Below, one piece after another: positions 45,701 through 55,064 of a stretch of 62,000 bases of DNA. The notes under the pieces were generated by a model that was given only the letters and a program-made list of their open reading frames with translations, had not been told where the DNA came from and made no database searches. Numbering within the stretch: the first letter of the stretch is position 1; each line of letters opens with the position of its first letter. Where the stretch lies: NCBI RefSeq assembly GCF_000143415.4, contig NW_003314414.1, positions 91,626-153,625 of the forward strand. Reading direction: 5' to 3'. The position numbers were made by a program, and so were the translations under genes. Origin of the DNA: Selaginella moellendorffii (taxonomy: Eukaryota > Streptophyta > Lycopodiopsida > Selaginellales > Selaginellaceae).

Positions 45701-47802
45701 TTGCTTTCTTCTAGCTTTGTCCTGGTGTTGATAGCGTTGAAGTGATGCCTTGTCATTGATATTGTTGATATTGAGACTTGAGTGAAATGAAATGTCTTTC
45801 CTTAGGATTGATATTGAGTTTCATTAGTCTTGATAAAAAGTGTTGATGATTTGGCTTTAGCTTTGTGTTGTTGGCATTCATGCATTTGCTAATTAGCAAT
45901 TGTGTTGACGTTCAAATGAACTAAGTGGCAAGTTGAGTTAGTTGTGTTCTAGACGAGATTATTTAGTAGAGGGTTGAGCTTTAGCTTTTCCTTGAAAAGT
46001 GATTTAGTCATGGACTATGCTAACTCTACGAGAAGAAGAGTTAGTGATCGATATTAGAATGTTGAGTCCTTGCTGGATTTGAGTTCGGAATATAGCAATC
46101 ATTAATGATTCTTTTTGAGCTTGTTATGAAGTGAGTTACGTCTTGCTATAGATGGATTCATGGAGGATCGTTTGATGATCACTTGTTAAGCATAGCTTTG
46201 TTATGCTTAGCTTTTGGATTGATGCAGAAATGCTCTTCATTAGCTTTGGCATTATGAAGTTTGGCTTATGGATGTGTTGAAGAAGACATTGTGGGTTGCA
46301 CCATGGTTTCTTCTTTAGCATTGAAATTAGTTCATGCAAAGACTCGTGATCATTATTAGGCAAGACTTAGCTATAGGCTTCTTCGAGCTTTGGTTCTTTG
46401 AGTTTTATGCTCATCGTTCCATTTGTTAGAAGTTGTTGGGGAAGGCATTTTGGCTCATTAGCTTCGATGTTGAAGTTAGTATTTGCATGTAGCAATCATT
46501 GGTGATGATTGACTATCATCTAGGATAATTGATTATTCATGTCAAAAAGTTTTGCTTGATTATTGTTGGTATAGAATGGTTTGCCGTTCTTCGGGATGGT
46601 GGATTCCTTCTTAGACGATGATTATGCATCTCTTTATTAATGGAATGATTGATGATCTTTCATGATGGTTAGTTGTTCTCTTTGATAGCTTATGGCTTTT
46701 CGCAATACCACATATTCTTTGTGGTTTGCTCTGGATTGGTCTCTTGGGTTTGAGACATCAGTAGGATGTTGCTGACACTTGCTTAGGCAACTTGAGTTCC
46801 TTGGTGTTATTGGCTGGGATCTATCTGGATTGGCTAGTGCGATGATTGGCATGAACACTATATTTGTTTGCTTTGCAACATTCATTTTGTTCTGTTGATT
46901 ATTGCTTGAGTTAGTTTTGATAGATTTGGATGTTATTTCCTTCGGGTGATACATTCACGAGCATTGTGCTTGTTAGTCAATGATACTTTATGTTCTTTCA
47001 GTTGTGTTTTGTGAGTTGTTTGGCATGCTATCTGCCATTTTCGGTAGTTAAGTTTTATCATTGAGTTTCCTTGATGATCTACTTGCTATTGAATTTTGTT
47101 GGATGGTGAATCCTATGTTTTCCAATGATAGTGATCTTGGTGGTTCCTATACTATAATACTAGTTTATCGGATGATAACTTATTTGGAATACATTTGTGT
47201 TCTCATCTAAGCTTTATTCACTGATACTTAAATCTCTAGGATATCATTGTTTATGACTTTGATATAGTCCCTATATATTGATCTTTGAGTTTGGGCCAGT
47301 ATAGGCAGACTGGCTTCGACACTTCGTGTGCATGTTGAAATCTCTAGTCATGGGGTAGCTACTGTCGACTGGTCACATAACCCGCCTCTCTGTCAATGTT
47401 CCTTATTCCGTTGAAAGGGCGTGACCGTGTAAACAACTCTAACTGCCTGTTTACAGTAGTCTATCTAAACCTTACCGACGGGTTTGGTTTCTTTGCTTAG
47501 GAGGGTTGGGGCCTCTGGCTTCTCTCTCTATGTTCTTGCGGGCAGGGGCATATCACACTTTTGTAGCTGGGTGACCCCCAGAGCAGCAAGGGTGGCTGAC
47601 TTCGTTGGTCATTTCCTTGTCGGCGACGGCCGGAAGGTGTCTGAGCTGGTAGCGCATCCGCGTTAGACAAAGAGGTTGCCCCCTAACTCATTTAAGTTGG
47701 TGCATTTCTCACATAGTGTGAGTACCGTGAACTTTTTATGGAGTTGTTTCCTTGGCGGTATTCTAGACTAGAGTATGCATCGACGAGGACGTCGATCTTC
47801 CC
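42740..47802 (+). other. Non-coding internal region of element C
   Basis: Reverse-complement counterpart of the interior of A and B. No long open frame or polyprotein motif. Contains an assembly gap of ~100 N at about 43817-43915. Confidence 0.75.
43817..43915. other. Assembly gap (~100 N)
   Basis: Run of N inside element C. The flanks both read toward the ATCATATCCATGTGAT region, present once in A (near 14390), so little sequence is likely missing. Confidence 0.9.
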
Positions 47803-47815
47803 AAGGGGGGGAGAG
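47803..47815 (+). promoter_or_regulatory. Polypurine tract of element C
   Basis: AAGGGGGGGAGAG directly before the 3' LTR. Confidence 0.85.
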
Positions 47816-48959
47816 TGTCGCGAATGTGACTTCGGGTATCGAAAGTTACCTGTCGGCTAGTCCTTTCGGACACTCTTACCTTACTGCCACGATGGCAGGA
47901 GGTCGGTACTGCTGGTTCCCTTTATTAGCCCCTCTTGTCCAAGTGTTAGCTTACTGGGCTTAGCATCTGTACTTAGCCAGATGAACATAAGGTAGGAACT
48001 CCTATGTGTTTCTAGCTGAGCATTCTCGGCCTGGCTCTTAGTTCTCTTTTGCTCTGTCTTGCACTGGCTTGGCAAGAACTCTCGCGTATTGAGATTAGTC
48101 CCTCAATATTGCTGGATGATAGCTTACCGTGTCTGCCAAACACCCTCGCTATCATGCCCTTTGTGTTAGTCTCATTTCGGTCCCAAATGCTATTTATGGA
48201 AAGTGTCCAGATTTGCTCATTTGGCATATCTACGGAATGTAGAGATCGGCCTGAACACAATGGTGTTCGTCCCGTGTCCAAATTCACAATCTAAGGACAT
48301 TCCATATTTAGTAAGTTTCGAGTTTGTCCCAGAGACTAACTCCTGATACTAAGGGAGGCTTGGGGTGAAAGCCCAAAGCGTGTGTTCCTCAAGGGGGGGG
48401 GGCTATGGGGGGTTCCAAATGTATAGTAGGGATAGTGGGTAGGTCGGGCATGGCCGACCAACCTGAGGCATAGTCTAGCTCCCGCTTGCGTGCCTGTCCT
48501 TGTTCTGCGTCCGGCTTGGGTCTAAGCCCAAGTTCCATTCCATGCTAGTTGGTGGAGTACCCATATCCTCGCGTTAGGCCACCGGTATGCCGAAATAGCG
48601 CCAGACTCCGTTTGGCTCCGTTTTGCATGCTGGTCCTGGCATTGGGATGCTGGTTGCTCTAGGACTGTTCCAAGTCGCTCTGGGCTTCTGTCCCTTCACT
48701 CCTTGGGCTTTATGCTCGGGAGTTGCTCCGTGGTTCGGTTCCGTCACTCCTTGGCTCCATGTTTGGGAGTTTGGCACTGTTCCTTCGTTCAGTGGCCCAA
48801 GGCCCTGAACCTCGGGTTCCTGTGGACACGTGGCATGGACACGTGGCATGTGACACGTGGCATCTGTCACGTGGCACAAAGAGGGCTTAGGTTCCGCTTC
48901 GTGGTGTTATCCTATGGTAAATCACCATAGGATAAAGGGTCAAAACCACATGCGCCACA
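47816..48959 (+). repeat. 3' LTR of element C
   Basis: 1,144 bp, same length as the 5' LTR and nearly identical. Confidence 0.92.
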
Positions 48960-51867
48960 AAAGCTAGAAGAAAGCACGAGTGTATCACCACTCAAAACTC
49001 TTTAGCAACCAAGCTATCCAAAGTCAAAGATACTTTACTCAGTATCTGAGACCAATGCTTCAACATTACTCAGGTATGGATAACACATCATCAAGGAGTG
49101 ATTCACCACGTCCAGACTCAATGAAATCCAACATCACGAACTAAACGCAACCAAATGATATCAACAGAGGTAGAGTCGATATGCCAACATGGAAAACCCA
49201 TGTAACTCTAACGACACGATCCTCCGCAACCCCATCTGGTAAAGCAAGCCCATCACTGCTAAATCATCATCAAGCGAAGCAAGTGTCAAAAGCCTTTGAC
49301 AAAGTCTACAAGTAATCACTAGTCGCAAAGCAACTAACAATCACTCTTTCAACTTGCTTTCACAAGACCCAAACACTAAACTCACGTCATCGAGTCATAC
49401 ACTTGTCCAACATGAATGTAACACCCCAGATATGAGATAAAGGTTCATGGACAAGCACGAACTAAATGACCACTCGAATCCAACTCAACTGCAATAAGCT
49501 CACCAATGCATTTAGTCACTAGCTCTAAGTATGCCTTGAAGAGGCTAGCTATGCATGATCAACACTCAGTCGAAACTAAAGTGAAGACCATGAGATGGAC
49601 TCATATCGGTACACAACCTCCTCATAGACAAAGCTACAGTACGGGTACCAACATCTCAAACTCAAACAACTAAGTTGAACATCACCATCCTCAGCCAAGG
49701 CGCAAGGCCACCAAGACCAAGTCAAGATCAGTGAGAGCTCACTACTCTCATAGAGTCTAACAAAATGCAAAGTGCAACTTGCCACTAAGCATAACGCTAT
49801 AAAAGAAAGGCACAAGGGTCACCTTTCCAGAAAAGTGCAACGGCCACTTTTCTACACTAACTCCAGACTCTATCCAACTCAATTGCCTTAGCCCCAAAAG
49901 TTAGCATCCCTTTCAGGCTGCATCATACAAACTACCTACTAAGATCTAAGCCAACCGAAGTCAACTCCAACCCCTTCACTAGTTTGTACTGGCTTACGAA
50001 AACGGAATGGTTTTCGAACAAAGTGATAACAAATCAGCCATTGGAAAAGTCTAAGAAAATTTGTGAAAAATTTTCCATCTTAGAGAAAGAATGACTCTCA
50101 GTCCAGGAATTCAAACTTTCAAGACTCAACCAACTTCCTCCTACCAACAACTTCACATAGGTTCACCTCAACACAAATTCTCATAACCTATAGTATGCTT
50201 AAGCCTCGAACATCTTTCTGCCCATTCTTTCGACATCCAACACCGATATCTGTAAAATGCAAATGGAACATCCAAGGCTTGATCACGAAGACCACATCTT
50301 CAGATATCCATATTGCACTAACACTCTTCTTCAACCACCTTCAAGATCCAATGTGAAGCTAAAACACTAACAAGAAAATTGACATGGAAAATCAAGCTCT
50401 AAGGAAAATTCCTCATCACTCGAATCAACAATGCCACTTCCACTAACACAAGTGCTAGCGATATCAATGCTTTAACTACACACTTTTTCCATCCAACAAT
50501 CTACTCCAAGTGTTAACGGATAAACCAACAAGCCATAACAAATGAATGCTAAACCCTTTTCCAACACCTTATGGGCAAACCCTCAAGGAAACAAGGAACC
50601 AACTTAAGCTTAGCATAATGGACCACCAACGAGAATCCAGTCAAAGCTACTACAATGCTACTTTATGCAAGTAGACTAGTTTCACCATCAACCACTTTGG
50701 GGTTGATCATCGCTTAACTAAGCAACTTCGTAAACACATTGCTCATTATCACATGGATATGATATAAGTATCACAATGACTTGATCATCAATTGAGCAAC
50801 ACCACAAACAATGCCAATATCATTACTTCAAAGGTTTACATGAATATCAAGTGCCAACTCAACTTGACAGAATGCAACATAAATGCCACACTCTACCGAT
50901 AGAGATTTACAACACCCAACACCACTAACTTTTGTTCACAACACAGACAAGCTCATGCCACTCGCTATCCGATCAAACTCAAAATTAAACCAACACCAAG
51001 CTACTCAAGGAGCAATAGCAAGGATCCTTGGAAAAGAATTGAGCATTGCAACCCAAGTCTTCCAATAGTAAGCCTAGACAAAATGGTATAGTGCTTCACT
51101 GCTATCCATCCCATAACTCACCATTTGTAAGACCATCATCTCCAACATGCATCAAGATAGGGACTCTTGATTGCATGATGTGAATACGAGCAATGAGTCA
51201 ACACCTCATTGCAAATCATTTCTTCAAGAAAAGAAAATGATTTACGTGTTTGATCCTTCGTCCCTGATGACTCTCTTTTCGGTCTTATCTTTTGACTACA
51301 CTTCAAGCTTGCTTTCGCACTGCCTTCAATCCAATCCAAGAAAAGTTTATGAGAGAGCACGGCAATGATTACTTGAACCAATAGACTAATCCCTACAGTC
51401 TTGACTGATCCACTTGTAACCATGCCTAGGAAGGATCCACTAGTGCCGTGCTAAACAGCTACGGACCAGCCTATTTGCCACTCATAGCAAACTCAAGGAG
51501 GTTTGCTTTCACCCACGGTACATGGAACAACTCATAGAACCACTGGAACAACTCATGGAACCACCGATAGGCTAACATTAATCCTGCCAACTCAAAGCGT
51601 ATCCTCGAGTTGCTAATGCGCCTCACTCACGAGCCCAAGCGTAAACTTGTGCTAACGGAGCATCTCAATCCTTTTTGTGAGCCCAAGCTCAAGCTCACAG
51701 AATATGGTACAAAAGGTAACCAAAACCATACCCAAGGAACGAATGTAAACCCCTTGCACCAAACGTGTACCCACTCGGATCATTGTTTTCATCTCTGCGT
51801 ATGCAACGAGACTAGTTGCCCAATCTTATTGTATAGTACTCACTGAGACTCACGCTCCGATACCAAA

Positions 51868-53016
51868 TGTAGCGCACGTGGTTTTGACCCTTTATCCTAT
51901 GGTGATTTACCATAGGATAACACCACGAAGCGGAACCTAAACCCTCTTTGTGCCACGTGACAGATGCCACATGTCACATGCCACGTGTCCATGCCATGTG
52001 TCCATAGGAACCTGAAGTTCAGGGCCTTGGGCCACTGAACGAAGGAACGGTGCCAAACTCCCAAGCATGGAGCCAAGGAGTGACGGAACCGAACCACGGA
52101 GCAACTCCCGAGCATAAAGCCCAAGGAGCGAAGGGACAAGAGCCCGGAGCGACTTGGAACAGTCCTGGAGCAACCAGCATCCCAATGCCAGGACCAGCGC
52201 ACAAAACGGAGCCAAACAGAGTTTGGCGCTATTTCGGCATACCGGTGGCCTAACGCGAGGACATGGGTACTCCACCAACTAGCATGGAATGGAACTTGGG
52301 CTTAGACCCAAGCCGGATGCAGAACAAGGACAGGCACGCAAGCGGGAAGTAGACTATGCCTCAGGTTGGTCGGCCATGCCCGACCTACCCACTATCCCTA
52401 CTATACATTTGGAACCCCCCACAGCCCCCCGCCCCCTTGAGGAACACACGCTTTGGGCTTTCACCCCAAGCCTCCCTTAGTATCAGGAGTTAGTCTCTGG
52501 GACAAGCTTGAAACTTACTAAATGTGGAATGTCCCTAGGTTGTGAATTTGGACACGGGACGAACACCATTGTGTTCAGGATGATCTTTACATTCTGTAGA
52601 TATGCCAAATGAGCAAATCTGGACACTTTCCATAAATAGCATTTGGGATCGAAATGAAACCAACACAAAGGGCATGATAGCGAGGGTGTTTGGCAGACAC
52701 GGTAAGCTATCATGTAACGATATTGAGGGACCAATCTCAATACGCGAGGGTTCTTGTCAAGCCAGTGCAAGACAGAGCAAAAGAGAACTAACAAGCCGGG
52801 CCAAGTATGCTCAGCTAAATAGACACTTAGGAATTCCTTCCTTATGCTCATTCGGCCAAGTACAGATGCAAAGTCCAGTTTACTAACACTTGAACAAGAG
52901 GGGCTAATAAAGGGAACCAGCAATACCGACTTCCTGCCATCGTGGCAGTAAGGTAAGAGTGTCCGTAAGGACTGGTCGACAAGTAACTTTCGATACCCGA
53001 AGTCACATTCGCGACA
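51868..53016 (-). repeat. 5' LTR of element B
   Basis: Plus strand begins TGTAGCGCACGTGG and ends CACATTCGCGACA. The adjoining primer-binding site (51854-51865) has decayed to TGGTATCGGAGC, so B is older than A and C. Confidence 0.88.
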
Positions 53017-53951
53017 GAGATTCAATGCAAGCACGCTTTATCATGGCTGCTGCAGGACTCATCCTTGAACACAATTATGTTGAGTTCGATGGGAGTTATT
53101 TCCTTCAAATCCGAGGCACTGCTATGGGGTCAAACTTTGCTGTGGTGTATGCTTGCCTTTTTCTTTGTTCCCTCAAGGACGAATTTAAGGCCACCTCTTC
53201 TAAATGGCCAATATATCTTAAGAGATATATTGACGATGGTGTTGGAATTTGGGATGGATCAAAAGAGAGCTTGGAATGCTGGTTGGCTAGCTATGGAAGC
53301 CTCTGCAATTCTATAAAGATCACCTCAGTGATCTCATTTGAATCTATGGATATTCTAGACATCCATTTTTTCAAAGGCCCACGTTTTGAGAAATGCAGGT
53401 GCCTAGACTCCACCACCTTTCAAAAGCCACTAAATGCATACCAATATCTTCCATGGAACTCAACGCATCCTCGACACCAAAAGATTGCCTTTATTCGTGC
53501 TGAACTTCGGCGTTACCTCCTACGAGAGAGTAACCCTGAGAGCTTCTGTGCAATTTGCAAGCTTTTCTATACTCGTCTCCGTGCACCTGGATACCCAAGA
53601 GCCTTTCTTATTGAAGCTTTCCGGACAATCCATTATACGGACCGAGATAATGTGCTCTACTCTCCATCACGCAAATCCAGTAGCAATAGTCTACAGGCCC
53701 CCCTCATTTTCAAGCTGCCTTATACTCTCCATAGTGCAGCACTTGATGTGGGGAACACCCTAAACCCTAAACAGGTGATTTCTGAAGTTCCATCAGACTC
53801 ACTCCCCAGAGTGATCACATGCTTCCCCAAACCTTGCTTCCCACTTGGTTTCAGCAAGACTCCCACCATATGGATAAGCTACCTTGGACTTGCCCAAGCT
53901 ACCTCTTGCAAACTCGGAGTGGAATATTCCTGGAATATTCTGATGCTTTGA
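53017..53951 (+). pseudogene. Penelope-like reverse transcriptase, C-terminal part
   Basis: About 310 open codons entered from the LTR side without its own start. Reverse transcriptase motifs in order: FLQIRGTAMGS (motif B), YIDDGVGIW (catalytic YIDD, motif C), ILDIHFF (motif D), then FQKPLNAYQYLPWNSTHPRH and a thumb-like YTRLRAPGYPRAFLIE. The Q-GTAMGS and K-P...S-HP signatures separate it from LINE and LTR reverse transcriptases and identify the Penelope class. After the thumb, the frame ends without a GIY-YIG domain. Either this belongs to an endonuclease-deficient or N-terminal-endonuclease lineage, or the C-terminus has decayed. A CCCTAAACCCTAAAC stretch is read as part of the frame near 53757. 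Confidence 0.82.
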
Positions 53952-54214
53952 AATATTTTTTGAGGTTAGCTATTAAACATGATGAGAAACAATTAGGACG
54001 TGCTGCATGGCTGATATCCATCACCATCACCGTTCACAATATACTGCTATGAATAAGCTACCTCTTGCAAAGTCGGAGTGGAATATTCCTGGAATATTCT
54101 GATGCTTTGAAATAACTTTTGAGGTTGGCTATTAAACATGATAAGGAACAATTAGGACGTGCTGCATGGCTGATATCCATCACCATCACCGTTCACAATA
54201 TACTGCTATGAATA
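53897..54214 (+). repeat. 159-bp tandem duplication downstream of the Penelope RT
   Basis: Two units starting AGCTACCTCTTGCAAA, at 53897 and 54056, with few differences. The first unit overlaps the end of the reverse transcriptase frame, so the duplication postdates or defines its C-terminus. Confidence 0.8.
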
Positions 54215-54660
54215 AGCTTCACACCACTAAGCTTGTTTATTTCCTATTTCAGTCTTTGAAATTTTCAACTTTTTTGAAATTTCAATTGATTATTATATCT
54301 TGTGCCTTGCACAGTGATGTCATTGAAGTTCACATCTATTCTCTACAAACAAAATTTGAGGGAAATATACTGAGCTAATTAAAATCACCACCACCTCTTC
54401 TCTGAAATTTTTCTGAAATTTCAAGGGACTATCACATCTTGTGCCTTGCACAAAGATGTCATTAAAACTCATATTTTATTTTCTACAAACCAAAATTTGT
54501 AGAAAATAAACTCATAATAATAGCAATCAATACCACCATCATAATATATAAGATAAGTGGCTAGTGACAACCAAGTCTGTGAGGCTGTTCCTCCAAGCTT
54601 GCCTGCTTGAAATTCTAAAACAGTTGGATATTTTCAAAGCTTCTTGAATATTCTTAAGGC
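54215..54660 (+). other. Penelope element 3' untranslated stretch
   Basis: A+T-rich. Two diverged direct repeats (TCTTGTGCCTTGCACA near 54298 and 54435, each followed by a TTTTCTACAAAC-like block) show an older duplication. No coding potential. Confidence 0.5.
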
Positions 54661-54667
54661 ATCTGGG

Positions 54668-54675
54668 TATAAATA
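54668..54675 (+). promoter_or_regulatory. TATA box upstream of the first hammerhead
   Basis: TATAAATA, about 45 bases before the first ribozyme block. It could drive transcripts that begin near the first ribozyme and run through the second. Confidence 0.5.
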
Positions 54676-54711
54676 GAGGAAAAGAGGGGCTAGGTTAGAC
54701 CATTTTCATGG

Positions 54712-54765
54712 CGACTACACCCGGCTGATGAGTCCCAAAAAGGACGAAACCGGTCTCGGGTTGTC
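54712..54765 (+). ncRNA. Hammerhead ribozyme 1
   Basis: Core CTGATGA (54725-54731), stem II GTCC-CAAAAA-GGAC, GAAA (54746-54749) and cleavage triplet GTC (54753-54755, predicted cut after 54755). Stem I forms between ACCCGG before the core and TCGGGT after the cut, extended by GAC/GTC. Stem III is only the self-complementary ACCGGT, too short for a stable monomer but able to pair with a second copy. That is the double-hammerhead arrangement known from newt satellite, some viroids and Penelope-like elements. Confidence 0.9.
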
Positions 54766-54917
54766 ATGCCAATGTATTTCCTTTCCCTTTAGTGAATTTT
54801 TCATTATAAATTTTCTCTAGTTTTTCCTCTTATCTCAGATTGCCATAGCCGATCTCCAGTATTCTTGAGTTCCACTGGATCAAGCAATGTGGAGTGCTTT
54901 TGGCTAATCGCAATTCC

Positions 54918-54944
54918 AAAACCCTAAACCCTAAACCCTAAACC
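54918..54944 (+). repeat. Telomere-type (CCCTAAA)n between the hammerheads
   Basis: Three to four CCCTAAA units within the 275-base interval bounded by the two ribozymes. Endonuclease-deficient Penelope-like elements in other lineages are associated with telomeric repeats. Confidence 0.8.
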
Positions 54945-54986
54945 TAAATCGGTCGGCACTGAGCTAGGGTTAGGGTAGACACTAGA

Positions 54987-55040
54987 CGACTACACCCGGC
55001 TGATGAGTCCCAAAAAGGACGAAACCGGTCTCGGGTTGTC
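54987..55040 (+). ncRNA. Hammerhead ribozyme 2
   Basis: Exact 54-base copy of ribozyme 1, with every core residue kept. The predicted cut after 55030 is exactly 275 bases from the first, so self-cleavage at both sites would release a 275-nt RNA. Confidence 0.9.
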
Positions 55041-55064
55041 TCTTGTCCTCTCCCTCGCTCACGA

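Larger units (their letters stand above)
41582..48959 (+). mobile_element. LTR retrotransposon C, full length, nested in B
   Basis: Complete plus-strand member of the same non-coding family. It has 1,144-bp LTRs at both ends, a primer-binding site at 42728-42739, a polypurine tract at 47803-47815 and a 5-bp target duplication AAAGC (41577-41581 and 48960-48964). I count at least four single-base differences between its two LTRs, so the insertion is recent. It is the youngest LTR event in the window. An assembly gap lies in its interior. Confidence 0.92.
40218..53016 (-). mobile_element. LTR retrotransposon B, truncated and split by C
   Basis: Same family as A, minus orientation. Internal sequence 40218-41581 continues at 48965-51867 after removal of nested element C, then ends in the 5' LTR (51868-53016). 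The 3' LTR and the first ~700 bases of internal sequence (element A coordinates about 10499-11216) are missing at the junction with PAL copy 2. Non-coding. The LTR side is inserted in the Penelope-like element. Confidence 0.82.
53017..55040 (+). mobile_element. Penelope-like retroelement, 5'-truncated
   Basis: Holds the C-terminal half of a Penelope-type reverse transcriptase (53017-53951), a 3' region with a 159-bp tandem repeat, and two hammerhead ribozymes in direct repeat (54712-54765, 54987-55040) with telomere-type repeats between them. Penelope-like elements are known to carry hammerheads in their terminal repeats. The 5' part is cut off by insertion of LTR element B. No GIY-YIG endonuclease is visible after the reverse transcriptase. 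The right boundary is set at the end of the second ribozyme and is approximate. Confidence 0.78.
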
